Position numbers and translations under genes: made by a program. Shown piece after piece: positions 37,120 through 46,974 of a stretch of 64,000 nt of DNA (its first letter is position 1; each line of letters opens with the position of its first letter). The notes under the pieces were generated by a model. It was not told where the DNA came from, did not search any database, and saw nothing but the letters and a program-made list of their open reading frames with translations. Source of the stretch: Halorubrum sp. SD626R (GTDB lineage: Archaea > Halobacteriota > Halobacteria > Halobacteriales > Haloferacaceae); NCBI RefSeq assembly GCF_001261915.1, contig NZ_CVRT01000031.1:38759-102758 (forward strand). The letters are read 5' to 3'.

Positions 37120-37348
37120 AGGATGTCATGTATAGTGTAACTCGTAGATTGCTTCTGCTAATAGGTGTCAATACTCTATACAGTTTTAATCCGTGAATTG
37201 CCGCAAGGTTAATCCATACTCCTATACCGTTTATATAATGAGGGTTTGGAGCTTCATTGCAGAAATTAAAGCAGAGAAAGCAGCATAGCAAATGATATAA
37301 TTAACACAATTGAAACATATAATAATAAACCGACAAACTCGATCAATC

Positions 37349-37732
37349 TCATATCCAAATGAGTACCATATTATGAAGCGACACAGCGCTCCATACGACC
37401 AAAACTGAAAGGTATGCTACATTGCTCCACAGATCGATATTATGTCTCGATTGTGCGACTCCGGGAAGCAGGTATTCACCAAGAAAGAATAATAACACTA
37501 GTGACACCGACGAGAGAAAGAATAGGCCGGGGATGATTCCGAGAGTCTCAACAATAAGTACGACAATCGGATTGGCTTCTCGCAGTCCGATGCTTAGCCC
37601 ATAGTACGTGAGACTCGCATCTATAGCTCGTACGAAGACCAATCCGATGAGCAGCGGATATTTATTTTCTGCGAATACTTCGGTACTGCTGCTGGTAGCA
37701 CAATTAGTGGATGCCACGGCTCCTCGCACCAT
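37349..37732 (-). CDS. DUF5658-like membrane protein
   Basis: Membrane protein of 127 residues with about four helices. The conserved stretch RAIDASLTYYGLSIGLREANPIV matches the haloarchaeal/bacterial DUF5658 pattern (D-x2-x-T-x8-G-x2-E-x-N-P). It starts one base after the stop of the receiver-HalX gene, so it ends a tight operon. The function of the family is unknown. In this context it may be a membrane output or sensor for the receiver; this is inference. Confidence 0.75.
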   Translation of the reverse strand: MVRGAVASTNCATSSSTEVFAENKYPLLIGLVFVRAIDASLTYYGLSIGLREANPIVVLIVETLGIIPGLFFLSSVSLVLLFFLGEYLLPGVAQSRHNIDLWSNVAYLSVLVVWSAVSLHNMVLIWI

Positions 37733-37733
37733 A

Positions 37734-38327
37734 TCAGAACTGCTCTACAGGTTGGGATCCGATACGCTGGTCTCTGACCAGCATATCGATCTGATAATCT
37801 GTCTCGAGACGCTGGAGTGTCGTATCAGCTTCTTCCTCCAACTCTCGTATTCTCTGGAGGAGATCGCCGTATCGGTCGTCCTTTTCTAGCTCTGTTTTGT
37901 CGAGGTTCGCTTCTAACGTGGCTTTCCTCGCGGTGAGTGAGAGAAGCTCTGTGAGTGAATCTTCGTATGTTAGAATCAGCTCTGCAGCTTCCACAGCTCG
38001 AAGAAGCTTTGTCCGGTCGATTGGTTTGAGAAGATAGTCATCCACATCGATGGACGCTAGGTCTTCCGTTGGCTGAACAGCTGTTACCATGATCACCTGC
38101 TGGGCATCGCCGCCTTCACGAATTGATTGTAGCACCTCCGTGCCAGAGAGGCCCGGCATTCGACGATCTAAAAGGACAATATCAATCGGTTCCTCAGCGA
38201 AGATTTCCAGTGCATCTTCCCCGGAATAGGCCACATGAACCTCGAACCGCTCCTGTAGCCAAATGCCAAACAAGTCAGCGAGATTCTCTTCGTCTTCGAC
38301 GATCAGAACGGTACTGGAATGGGTCAT
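37734..38327 (-). CDS. Response regulator: receiver plus HalX domain
   Basis: Protein of 197 residues. The receiver (about 5-118) has the acidic pair EDEE, phosphoacceptor Asp54 in VLLDRRMPGLSG, a T in MVTAVQP and the Lys in LLKPIDR. A HalX coiled coil follows (about 120-190), rich in Glu/Leu heptads. There is no DNA-binding domain, so the output is likely protein contact. It lies ten bases after the HalOD1 gene and one before the DUF5658-like gene. Cognate kinases are unknown; the large kinase upstream on the same strand is one candidate. Confidence 0.9.
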   Translation of the reverse strand: MTHSSTVLIVEDEENLADLFGIWLQERFEVHVAYSGEDALEIFAEEPIDIVLLDRRMPGLSGTEVLQSIREGGDAQQVIMVTAVQPTEDLASIDVDDYLLKPIDRTKLLRAVEAAELILTYEDSLTELLSLTARKATLEANLDKTELEKDDRYGDLLQRIRELEEEADTTLQRLETDYQIDMLVRDQRIGSQPVEQF

Positions 38328-38337
38328 CTATTCTCAC

Positions 38338-38661
38338 TCACGCATCTCGTTCGACGATGACACGCACCGTTGATGCGTACATGACCGTCACAAGTGCGTC
38401 CTGAAAGAGAAACTCCACAGAGGGCATATGACTGGTCTCCTCGACTGTACGAGTTTTGAACAAGCCATCTAATTTGTCTGCATCAACAAATTCGAACACC
38501 GGAGGTGATCTACTGAGTTCCGGCCAGTCTTCGACAGCTTCCATAAGTGTCTCAATGACCGCATCCGAAACACGGACAGGTCTATCAAATTCACGCACTA
38601 TTTGGGAATCTGTACTCCATCCCGTAGGTTCAGACTCTCGGTGCGGAGAGCTTTGGGCCAT
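38338..38661 (-). CDS. HalOD1-domain protein
   Basis: Small protein of 107 residues made of one HalOD1 output domain: VSDAVIETLMEAVEDWPEL, PPVFEFVDADKLDGLF and a C-terminal beta strand ALVTVMYASTVRVIV. HalOD1 is a haloarchaeal domain found as a presumed output of two-component systems. It is first in the operon with the receiver-HalX protein, ten bases apart. Receiver and output are thus encoded as separate, probably interacting, chains. Confidence 0.8.
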   Translation of the reverse strand: MAQSSPHRESEPTGWSTDSQIVREFDRPVRVSDAVIETLMEAVEDWPELSRSPPVFEFVDADKLDGLFKTRTVEETSHMPSVEFLFQDALVTVMYASTVRVIVERDA

Positions 38662-38819
38662 AAAGAATACATCTATTCTACAATCAAACGTCTTCTACCC
38701 TCTAATATCGGGTTGCCAAATTTAATGCCTATATGGAAAGGCCCACCATTTGGAGCCAGTTTTCCGAATGTCGATAAGCAGGACAGCCCGAGTACTGTAG
38801 AACGTGATACTGAGGCAGG

Positions 38820-41528
38820 TCACAGCTCGGTTGAATCCTGATAGAGAGTCGTCAGCAGATTAGACTCAGCAGCTCGAAGATGCTGGTTGAACGTTGACTG
38901 TGCGATATCGAGAGTCTTGGCAATCGACGTCGAATCTGCATCCCGCGGCCAATTAAAATATCCTGCGTAGAGCGCCGTCTGCAAGACTTCTTCTTGCCGG
39001 GCGGTAAGAGCTCCATCAAGACGTGCTGAGAGAGAGGTATTAGTTTCTCCCCGCCCACTATCCAGTTTGGATAACAGGGTGAGATCGCTGTAGTCTTCCC
39101 GGAGTGAACTCAGATATTCCCCGACGTCGACGGTGAATGGCACGGTTACTGAAACCACGATCTCGTTGGACTCGGAAGCGTTTGTGATTTGATTTATCGC
39201 AACTCCTTGATCGGTCAGTTTCTCGCAAAAGCTGCTGTTCCGCACCGGGACTTTACAGTAGATACCATTTCGAGAGTCGCTCAAAATGACCGTCTCTGGA
39301 TCGAAACCAGCAGCTTCGAACGCCTCGGGGGTCACGTTTTCACCGGTCACTCGCGCGAACAGGAGGTGATCTGGACTCTCAGTCACTACATTCAACACTT
39401 CGAGATCCGTCTCCATATCCGAAACAAGAGTTGCAAGGCCAGTATCGTCCTCGAACTGAATTTCGAGAATTGTGCCCCCACCAGATAGAAGCGCCGCCTT
39501 TTGCCGGAGTGCTGATATCCCGTGACCTATTATTTGACCGAGCTCTGTGAGGGCTGTCACCTCTTCTTCAGCGAAGGCGTTTGGTAGTTTGGAGTGGACT
39601 TCTAATACGCCAAGGATCGAAGCCTCGCTCTGTAGTGGTACAGCCACAATCGAGTTGGTGCCATTTTTCAGTGCGTCTTGTTCCCACTCCGTTTCGGAGC
39701 GAGCGGTCATTAAGTCGCTCTCCACGACCGAACGTTCAATCCTGTATGCCCGTTCAGTAGGTGGCAATGTAGAGTTACTCCGCTGGGTATTGTCATCTGC
39801 TGGAGTGTCGTTCGCCCCCACTTTTTGATATTGGAGCGAATCCGTTTTGGCTCTGACCTCGATCGTATTCGTATTAATATCTTTTTTACCGATCCACGCC
39901 CCGCTAATCAGATCCAGATGAGCTAAAGCATTACAGACCTCTTGCTCCAGTTCTTCTCGTGTATTTGCACTGACAACCGTGGCACTTATCGACCGTATCA
40001 GTGTATTGATTCGATCCAGTCGTGTCAGCCGTTCGTTTTGCTCGTTTAACCGCTGGTCGCGTTGCCGAAGGGCCGCCTCTTGTGCTGTTCGTTCGAATGC
40101 GCTTGCTGCGTTCGCTGCTAACGTCTTTGCCAATTTGTTCTTTCTTGAGGAGATCTCTGGCGTCGTGGTCATCCCCACCAACAGAACCCCCTCTGATTCT
40201 AGTGAGTAGAGTCGCCACGACGAGAACTCCTCTGCCAACCACTGGCTCGACCGAGTATCTACTACGTCTTCGTCGTCGGGAGCCAACTGTTCCGTTCGAG
40301 TCACATAGGTCGTCCAGACTGGTGTGTCTCCTTCAGAGATAGTGGGAAGGTCGATTTCAGTAACATCTTCCGTGGATGCGTGTGCTAGTGGGACCAAGCG
40401 TCCCGTGTTCTCTTCTCGTGTATATATCGCGGCAAACTCGAATCCGAGTTCCCCGACTGCGGCAGTTGTCACGGTCTCGCCGATGCTACGTTCCGAGTCC
40501 GCTGTCATTAGATCGCGGGAAACCGCATGCAGATCCTCAAGCTGTTGTTCATACGCGTACCTCTCTGTAATATTGTGGTAGTGTTCAATCCGCCCGCCTG
40601 CATAAAGACCAGTTTGAATCGGCCCGCTCCAGTACTCCAACCACTGCTGCTCTTTCGAAGCCGTCTCAGGGATACGGACGATGGCTTCGACTTCGGAATT
40701 CATGTTCTCTAGAGAATGAGTTACGAGGTCAGACAGTGTTTGCTCACCTGAGGGATATTCCTGGTACGATTCAGAAGCAATTCGACTGTAGTCAGCCCCT
40801 TGGATATCGTCTCTATCAACTCCGAGTAATTCTTCGGTAGTTTCGTTTGCCCACACCACTTGTCCATCACGGTCAATTACAATGACCCCTTCCTGTGATG
40901 TGTCTAATACGTCTTCAGTGAGGGACTGGTACTGCTGTTGTTCCCTGCGCTCTGCTGCAGTTCGTTGCAGGCGCTCGATAGCCACTCGAAAATCCCTATC
41001 TGGCAGGTTCTGGAGGTACCGTTCGACTTTATCTTCGAGTTCTGTGATTTGGTCTGTGAGTGCCTGGTATTTCGGGCTCGTTTCGAGGGTATCTGCCTCC
41101 ATGACGGCTTCCAAGGTCGATTGGCGTTCTATCAGCGAGAACAGCTCTTGCAGATCCTCGTTGTACTCGGCACGAGTGAGCATCTGGGAGATAACGTCTT
41201 CGAGATCGTCAGCTTCAACGGGCTTTTCGAGATACGCATCGAATCCCATTTTGACGATATCGAAGTCCGGTGTCACCGCAGAGACGATAACCACCTGGCA
41301 GTTCGACTCATATTGTCTGAGTCGTGTGAGAACCTCTCCGCCGGATAACCCGGGCATCATCCGATCCAGAAGAACGATATCGACAGTCGCATCGAACGCC
41401 TCCAAGGCTTCTTCGCCAGAGTATGCGGTTTCGACAACATAGCGGTCTGCGAGCCACTCTGCATACAGCTCAGCCAAATTTTGGTCATCCTCGACGACCA
41501 GGATTTTTGTGTTTCCGTTTTGAGTCAT
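38820..41528 (-). CDS. Response regulator/sensor transcription factor: REC-HalX-PAS-GAF-BAT-HTH
   Basis: Protein of 902 residues related to bacterio-opsin activator (Bat). The receiver has Asp55 in LLDRMMPGLSG. It is followed by a HalX coiled coil (about 120-205), a PAS domain (about 205-325), two GAF domains (about 330-475 and 500-660), a BAT-type domain (about 680-835) and the C-terminal HTH_10 helix-turn-helix (ARQEEVLQTALYAGYFNWPR, then DIAQSTFNQHLRAAE). It therefore combines phosphotransfer input, ligand sensing and DNA binding. It begins three bases after the 1490-residue kinase gene, which makes that kinase the likely partner. The regulated genes are unknown. Confidence 0.92.
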   Translation of the reverse strand: MTQNGNTKILVVEDDQNLAELYAEWLADRYVVETAYSGEEALEAFDATVDIVLLDRMMPGLSGGEVLTRLRQYESNCQVVIVSAVTPDFDIVKMGFDAYLEKPVEADDLEDVISQMLTRAEYNEDLQELFSLIERQSTLEAVMEADTLETSPKYQALTDQITELEDKVERYLQNLPDRDFRVAIERLQRTAAERREQQQYQSLTEDVLDTSQEGVIVIDRDGQVVWANETTEELLGVDRDDIQGADYSRIASESYQEYPSGEQTLSDLVTHSLENMNSEVEAIVRIPETASKEQQWLEYWSGPIQTGLYAGGRIEHYHNITERYAYEQQLEDLHAVSRDLMTADSERSIGETVTTAAVGELGFEFAAIYTREENTGRLVPLAHASTEDVTEIDLPTISEGDTPVWTTYVTRTEQLAPDDEDVVDTRSSQWLAEEFSSWRLYSLESEGVLLVGMTTTPEISSRKNKLAKTLAANAASAFERTAQEAALRQRDQRLNEQNERLTRLDRINTLIRSISATVVSANTREELEQEVCNALAHLDLISGAWIGKKDINTNTIEVRAKTDSLQYQKVGANDTPADDNTQRSNSTLPPTERAYRIERSVVESDLMTARSETEWEQDALKNGTNSIVAVPLQSEASILGVLEVHSKLPNAFAEEEVTALTELGQIIGHGISALRQKAALLSGGGTILEIQFEDDTGLATLVSDMETDLEVLNVVTESPDHLLFARVTGENVTPEAFEAAGFDPETVILSDSRNGIYCKVPVRNSSFCEKLTDQGVAINQITNASESNEIVVSVTVPFTVDVGEYLSSLREDYSDLTLLSKLDSGRGETNTSLSARLDGALTARQEEVLQTALYAGYFNWPRDADSTSIAKTLDIAQSTFNQHLRAAESNLLTTLYQDSTEL

Positions 41529-41531
41529 AGT

Positions 41532-44500
41532 TTACGATACGATACCCGGTTTTTGTGAGTCCTCTCGAGCCGGTCGGGTGGGGACTTCCAGTCTGATCTC
41601 ACTCCCATCGTCCGAGGTTTCAACTGAAATCGATCCCCCGGCACGAGTCACCAGTGCCCGCACCATCCACAATCCGAGTCCCTGCCCGTGACTTAGCGGC
41701 GTTTCTTCGCCAGTTTCAAGGAGATTTTTTTCCATGTCTGGGAGTCCAGGCCCAGTATCGGAGACACAAATCTCTACCCACCGTTCATCGGCTTGCGAGA
41801 CACTGATCTGTACGGATGGATGCTCAGTATCGTTCGCTGTGATGGCGTTCTCAACGAGCTCAGAAATTGCCTTCTCAAGGTCACTCGGTATTTGTGATTC
41901 TAGATCGTGGTCGGCTGTGATAGTGATATTCGCATTAGCATGTTCGTCTTCTTTTTTGGCTTGAATATCCTCAGCTATTTGCTGAGCACTCTGGTGGGAA
42001 GCGAGAGCGCTCTCGCTCGTGAGTATATTCTGGAGCTCTTGGGTCTTATTTGCCATTCTTTCCCACTTGTCGAGAATGTCTCGGATCGTCGCAGCGCGCT
42101 GTTCACGAGTGTCTGTCTCTGTGTCCGACGCAAGCAGATCGACATACCCTCTCAGTTTCGTCAGATCATTTCGGATATTGTGCCGCATAATCCGGTGTAA
42201 AACCTGGACGTGTCGCCGACGCTGCTCCTGAGCTGTAACATCTCGTGCCTCGAATACCAGGAAGCTAAGCTCCCCGCGCTGGCTTGAGATCGGCTTGACC
42301 GAGAAGTCGAAGCTGGCGAGTCCATCAACGCCTTCTGCTTCCACGTTGAACCGAACGAATGAACCCGAAGATGCTTCAGTAACTGCTTGTCTGATTTGAG
42401 TTTGCACTTCAGACGAATGCGCGAACAGAGGACACTCCCAGAGTGGTGTGCCTCTGCTCTCCTCGAGACCTGTGCCGCCGAACTCCGTGAGGGGGTCGTT
42501 TAGCTCGAGGATTTCACCACTCTGGGTCATCAGCCCCGTCAATTGGAACGTTTGATTGAATACGGATTCGAATTTTTTCGTTTGTTCTCTTATATTACTG
42601 ATGTCACGTATATAAATCAGAAACCCACCAATTGCTTCATCGTGAAAGAGATTCCGTCCACGTGCCTCTACGGTAATCCACTCGTCATCCGCATCCATTG
42701 CTTGGAACTCTAGCTGAACGCTTGAATCGGAATCCTCCACGGCGGCGAAAAACGCTTCCATTACACGTTCCCGATCCTCAGGATGGATATAATCAAAGAC
42801 ACTCTCTTGATTTAGCTGAGTTGGATCATACCCGAGAACCCGTTCAGCAGAGCCACTAAGATAGGTGAAACACCCGTCGCGATCTAAGATAGACACGACG
42901 TCGACTGATTCCTCAACGAACCGCTCTGTTCTACGTCGCTGTTGACGCTGGTTAGTAAGATCTCTGATGACCATCCCGTATCCTAGGAACACTCCATCTT
43001 CAGTTTGAAGGGGAACGTATGAGACTTCTGCAGGGAACGACGATCCATCCTGACGGACTCGCTGTCCTTCGTGAGTACTTTCTCCTGCGAGTGATGCCTG
43101 TTTTAATAACCGATCAGCAATCCCACGTTTTTGATCCTGTTCAGGGTGTAACTCTGCTGCTGGCATACCAATTGCAGTTTCTTCGTCATATCCAAAGATG
43201 TCGGCTGCTCCATCGTTCCAGCTGTCGATCTGTCCATCGTCATCGAGAAGTACAAAGGCGTATTCTTCGAGACTTTCGGAGAGGATCTCAAATCGCTTCC
43301 GCTCCTGTTGAATCTGCCGAATCCGTCGTTTTTGCTCCGTTATGTCCGTGGCAATCGCGACAAGTCTCTCTCCAGTTTCGTCATCGGGTATCAGAACAGC
43401 ATCTGTGTGTATCCATCGCGTTTGTTCGTTGGCATCAATAACTCTGAAATCCGCAGACAAGTCGTTGATATCACCGACTCGTTCTAGTGAATCACGAACA
43501 CGGTCCCGATCTTCCGGCGCGACGATCTGTACGAACTCTTCATAGTTGTCCGGGTCATGGCCAAGTAAATCGACAAGCGTGTCGTCGAATGATATCTGCT
43601 CCGTCTCAAGACTCCACTCTGCAATACCAGTGTCCGTTCCAGAAAGAACCAATTCGAGTTTCCGGTTTTGTTCTGCCAGGCTCCGAGTCCGTTGCCTCCG
43701 ACCTGTTACGTCCTGCTGTATGCCAATAAACTTCGAAAGCGTCCCATCTGCATCAGTGACTGGCGTGACAGACAATCGATTCCAGTATTCACTTCCGTCT
43801 TTTCGGTAGTTTTTCAGTTCTACTGTTACCGGTTCACCGGCCGCAATCGCCTCTCGAAGCTTCGATATTTCGTCTGGGTCTGTCTCGGGTCCCTGGAGGA
43901 AACGTGGATTACGACCTAAGGCGTCGTCCTCCTGGTAGCCAGTAATGTCGGTGAATCCTTTATTTACGTACTCGATCGGGTTGTCTTCTCGCTGTGGGTC
44001 GGTGATCATGACCCCAACATTCGAGGAGTCAATCGCTTGCTCCTTGAGTTCGAGTTCGCGCTTCCGTTCTCGTTGTGCAGTCTGATCGCGCACAGTACAA
44101 ACGAGGGGGCCCTCATCGATGATGGTCAGAGAGAGATCAGCCGGGAATGTGGTCCCGTCCGGTCGGGATCCGGTTACCTTACCCCGCCAGTGGCCCTCCG
44201 ACTCAAGAACAGGGAAGGCTTCCGACTCAAGACGCTCTACCTCATCTTCGTCATAGAGCATCCGCCAAGAGTCCCCGAGGAGTTGGTCAGTACCATCGAA
44301 TCCATACATATCCACGTGTGTGTCGTCGATGTAGGTGTATTCTCCATCCTCAAGAATAGCGAAGCCGTCTTTCGCATCCTCGACAGCCTGCTGGAACGTC
44401 TCTAACTCGCGACGTCGTCGCTCACGGGGAGTAATATCACGGCTAGAAATGACGAGCGATTCGACTCCAGATTCCCCTGTAACCGGACGGATTGTGCCCG

Positions 44501-46004
44501 TCATGAACCGAATCTCTCCATCCGGTGTTGGGTATTCGGATTGGAAACTGACGTACTCACCTGACGCTGCTCGATCGATCCAGTCTTTTAGATCGTCCTG
44601 CAGAGTCTGAGAGTGTGACCACCACTCCCCCTCCCAAATCGGTTCCCCCAACATCTCATCTTTAGCGTGCGAAACGTACTCCAGGGCTGTTTCATTCACA
44701 TCGATCACTTCACCAGTGGTTTCCAGTAATCCGACCAGCATCTCAGGATCTTCGAACACCGACTCGAAACGCCGCTCATTCTCCCGAAGTTCCGCTTGAC
44801 GCCGATATTTTTCAGACACGTCACGGACAACACAGACGATTCGATCGTCTTCCAAGCGTGTCAGCGATAGTTCGGTCGGAAATTCTCCCTTGCCTTCTGG
44901 AGATGCAGTTACAGTACCTCTCCACTCTCCATCGGACCAGAGGGCTGAAAGCGCCTCATCCTCTATGCGCTCGACCTCGACGGGATCGGTATACAACTCA
45001 TGCCAGGTCTGCCCGAGTAACTCGTTTTTGTCCTCGAACCCGTATATGTCGGCATGCGTTTGATCAACGTACGTGTACTCCTCGTTCTCCAAAATAGCAA
45101 TCCCATCACTCGCGTTCTCGATAGCTGATTGAAATGACTCCAGACGACGTCGGCGTTCCCGCTGTTCCGTCACATCTCTCGCAACGGTATGCATATAGGC
45201 CGTCCCATCGCGCTCGATCCGACGGTTCGAGAACTCCACATCAATTTTACTGTCGTCGCTCCGAAGCAATTTTGCGTCAGTGGTTGCTGGTTCGCCAGCT
45301 AAAATTTGGGCGTGGTAGTCCCGATAGGCATGTAAGTCGACCTCTTCGTGAAGATCGGGAATACGCATCGAGAGGAGTTCCTCTCGCTCATAGCCAGTTA
45401 ACTCGCAAGCAGCCTGATTTACTTGGACGAAATTCGCATCTGAATCACTAATAAAAATGGCATCGTTGGAGCCTTCAAACAACGTGTGTGTCCAATCACG
45501 TTCAGCCTGTAGCTCCTCGTGTCGTCGGATTCGTGAGATTGTAGCTTCAAGATTCGAAGCAACGAGTTTTGCCAGTTCTGAGTCTTTTTCGGTAAACGCA
45601 TCCACTTCAGTGGCTCCGACACTCAAGACGCCGAAATCTGAAATTGGCACAAGAATTTCGCTCCGAATCGGGGTGTCTGAATTATACGTGTCATCGGCCT
45701 CGTGGACATCGTCGAACGCTTCCGGACGATTCTGTCTGTACACACGCCCGGCGAGAGAATCGAGTGGAAGGATAGGTGCATCGCCGATCACCTCTTGTGC
45801 CTCAGTTGATTCGGCGATTGGGCGGAGTTCGTTTCCCTCCTCATCGTATTCCCAGATCGCCGAAAGAGGCGCATCAAAATTGAGATCCAACATTCGGACC
45901 GCAACGACAGAGACGTCCTCAATAGAACCAGCTTGATTCAGTTCCGAAGACAATTCGAGAAGTCCCGCGGGGGTATGTTCCGTGTACGCGTCTCCATCGC
46001 TCAT
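41532..46004 (-). CDS. Giant multi-PAS sensor histidine kinase
   Basis: Soluble kinase of 1490 residues. A GAF domain (about 8-155) is followed by about nine PAS domains in series, each ending in a D-V-T/D-I-T-x-Q/R-x-R-R-R linker. The two units near 290 and 540 are near-duplicates (ILE-(N/D)-x-EYTY(V/I)D). The PAS near 665-785 is LOV-like but reads GRNPRFLQG, with Pro700 in place of the flavin-binding Cys. The phosphoacceptor box is IMRHNIRNDL with His1275; the ATPase has ENAITAND, DTGPGLP and GQGLGLWMVRAL. No membrane segment. It is probably cotranscribed with the BAT-type regulator next to it. Confidence 0.92.
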   Translation of the reverse strand: MSDGDAYTEHTPAGLLELSSELNQAGSIEDVSVVAVRMLDLNFDAPLSAIWEYDEEGNELRPIAESTEAQEVIGDAPILPLDSLAGRVYRQNRPEAFDDVHEADDTYNSDTPIRSEILVPISDFGVLSVGATEVDAFTEKDSELAKLVASNLEATISRIRRHEELQAERDWTHTLFEGSNDAIFISDSDANFVQVNQAACELTGYEREELLSMRIPDLHEEVDLHAYRDYHAQILAGEPATTDAKLLRSDDSKIDVEFSNRRIERDGTAYMHTVARDVTEQRERRRRLESFQSAIENASDGIAILENEEYTYVDQTHADIYGFEDKNELLGQTWHELYTDPVEVERIEDEALSALWSDGEWRGTVTASPEGKGEFPTELSLTRLEDDRIVCVVRDVSEKYRRQAELRENERRFESVFEDPEMLVGLLETTGEVIDVNETALEYVSHAKDEMLGEPIWEGEWWSHSQTLQDDLKDWIDRAASGEYVSFQSEYPTPDGEIRFMTGTIRPVTGESGVESLVISSRDITPRERRRRELETFQQAVEDAKDGFAILEDGEYTYIDDTHVDMYGFDGTDQLLGDSWRMLYDEDEVERLESEAFPVLESEGHWRGKVTGSRPDGTTFPADLSLTIIDEGPLVCTVRDQTAQRERKRELELKEQAIDSSNVGVMITDPQREDNPIEYVNKGFTDITGYQEDDALGRNPRFLQGPETDPDEISKLREAIAAGEPVTVELKNYRKDGSEYWNRLSVTPVTDADGTLSKFIGIQQDVTGRRQRTRSLAEQNRKLELVLSGTDTGIAEWSLETEQISFDDTLVDLLGHDPDNYEEFVQIVAPEDRDRVRDSLERVGDINDLSADFRVIDANEQTRWIHTDAVLIPDDETGERLVAIATDITEQKRRIRQIQQERKRFEILSESLEEYAFVLLDDDGQIDSWNDGAADIFGYDEETAIGMPAAELHPEQDQKRGIADRLLKQASLAGESTHEGQRVRQDGSSFPAEVSYVPLQTEDGVFLGYGMVIRDLTNQRQQRRRTERFVEESVDVVSILDRDGCFTYLSGSAERVLGYDPTQLNQESVFDYIHPEDRERVMEAFFAAVEDSDSSVQLEFQAMDADDEWITVEARGRNLFHDEAIGGFLIYIRDISNIREQTKKFESVFNQTFQLTGLMTQSGEILELNDPLTEFGGTGLEESRGTPLWECPLFAHSSEVQTQIRQAVTEASSGSFVRFNVEAEGVDGLASFDFSVKPISSQRGELSFLVFEARDVTAQEQRRRHVQVLHRIMRHNIRNDLTKLRGYVDLLASDTETDTREQRAATIRDILDKWERMANKTQELQNILTSESALASHQSAQQIAEDIQAKKEDEHANANITITADHDLESQIPSDLEKAISELVENAITANDTEHPSVQISVSQADERWVEICVSDTGPGLPDMEKNLLETGEETPLSHGQGLGLWMVRALVTRAGGSISVETSDDGSEIRLEVPTRPAREDSQKPGIVS

Positions 46005-46134
46005 ACATCCGATGTTGTTGTTCCGCTCTATTATGTTTTCGCTTAGAGAACCATTTCATATCGGCCCTAATAGAATTAGATCGATAAATATAGGGTACAG
46101 CTATTCAGCCTTGAGAATCAATCGTGGTAACAAG

Positions 46135-46836
46135 ATGTCGACGGAAGCAGTTGAGGTACTCGGGCGGAAATACAGCGTAGATATACTGCGGGCGGCGAAG
46201 GAACCGCGATCAGTTAGCTGGCTGAGTCAAGAGCTAGATATCCCGATTGCCACCTGTTATAGACGTGTGAAGGAACTTTCTGAGAATATGTATTTAGAAG
46301 AGGTCACTGCGGACGAGAGCAGGGATAGAACACAGTACTGTCGAACGGCGGATAGTATTGAACTCAACCTTGCATCTGACGTATTACTTAGCGGCTCTCG
46401 ATCTTGGGAAACTCGAGAAGTACCAAGGGATACAATACCGTTAGATTCCGTTACGCTTGATGAGTTCTCCCAAACGATTGATACTGTCGAAGGCTACTTC
46501 GGGAGTTTGATCGACGATGTTGCTGTTCATGCATCCATTTCACGCCGGCAGCTTGTGGCGGTGCTGGCACGCGCCCAGCTCTCGGGTGGTCAACTCGACA
46601 CCGAGGGACTGAGCGATAACGGCGACATCGTCCACCAGTCGAACGATGAGACACTGTTTTGGCTTGACGGTGATTTCTGGACGGAGCTGGGCGGGCTCCA
46701 CTACTTGAGCCCAGACGAGGGACGAGCAGCCAGAGAAGTTCATCGCCGACTCATCGAAGCGGTCGCCGGAGATGTCGCCGACTACAATCGCGAGCGCGAT
46801 CCGTTTATTCTCATCACGGAAACTCCTGGGTGTTGA
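46135..46836 (+). CDS. Winged-helix regulator with unknown C-terminal domain
   Basis: Protein of 233 residues starting MSTEAVEVLGRKYSVDILRAA. The N-terminal winged helix (about 5-75) contains SVSWLSQELDIPIATCYRRVKELSE, a typical recognition helix. The rest (about 95-233) is unrecognised, with a conserved-looking TLFWLDGDFWTELGG. The frame is open upstream to 45982, but that would overlap the kinase gene, and ATG 46135 starts where the winged helix needs to. It is divergent from the giant kinase; the 130 bases between them probably carry both promoters, so this regulator may control the kinase operon. Confidence 0.8.
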   Translation: MSTEAVEVLGRKYSVDILRAAKEPRSVSWLSQELDIPIATCYRRVKELSENMYLEEVTADESRDRTQYCRTADSIELNLASDVLLSGSRSWETREVPRDTIPLDSVTLDEFSQTIDTVEGYFGSLIDDVAVHASISRRQLVAVLARAQLSGGQLDTEGLSDNGDIVHQSNDETLFWLDGDFWTELGGLHYLSPDEGRAAREVHRRLIEAVAGDVADYNRERDPFILITETPGC

Positions 46837-46974
46837 TATCGTTTTATTTGCTCCGTTCAATATTCAGTGTATATTGTAAGCTTCGGCCGCTACCGACCGT
46901 AGTATGTCGGACAGAACAAGTCCTCGGTTAGGTATCATCGTTCTCACTTCTTGACGGGTTGATTGGCGTTACTT

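Larger units (their letters stand above)
35698..37129 (+). mobile_element. IS200/IS605-group element of IS1341 type (tnpB only)
   Basis: The element runs from a left-end hairpin at 35698 to a right-end hairpin at 37100 and the sequence GGAGGATGTCA typical of haloarchaeal right ends. It carries one gene, tnpB; no TnpA transposase is present. Both hairpins share the loop TTCA. Exact ends cannot be fixed without an empty-site comparison. Confidence 0.7.
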
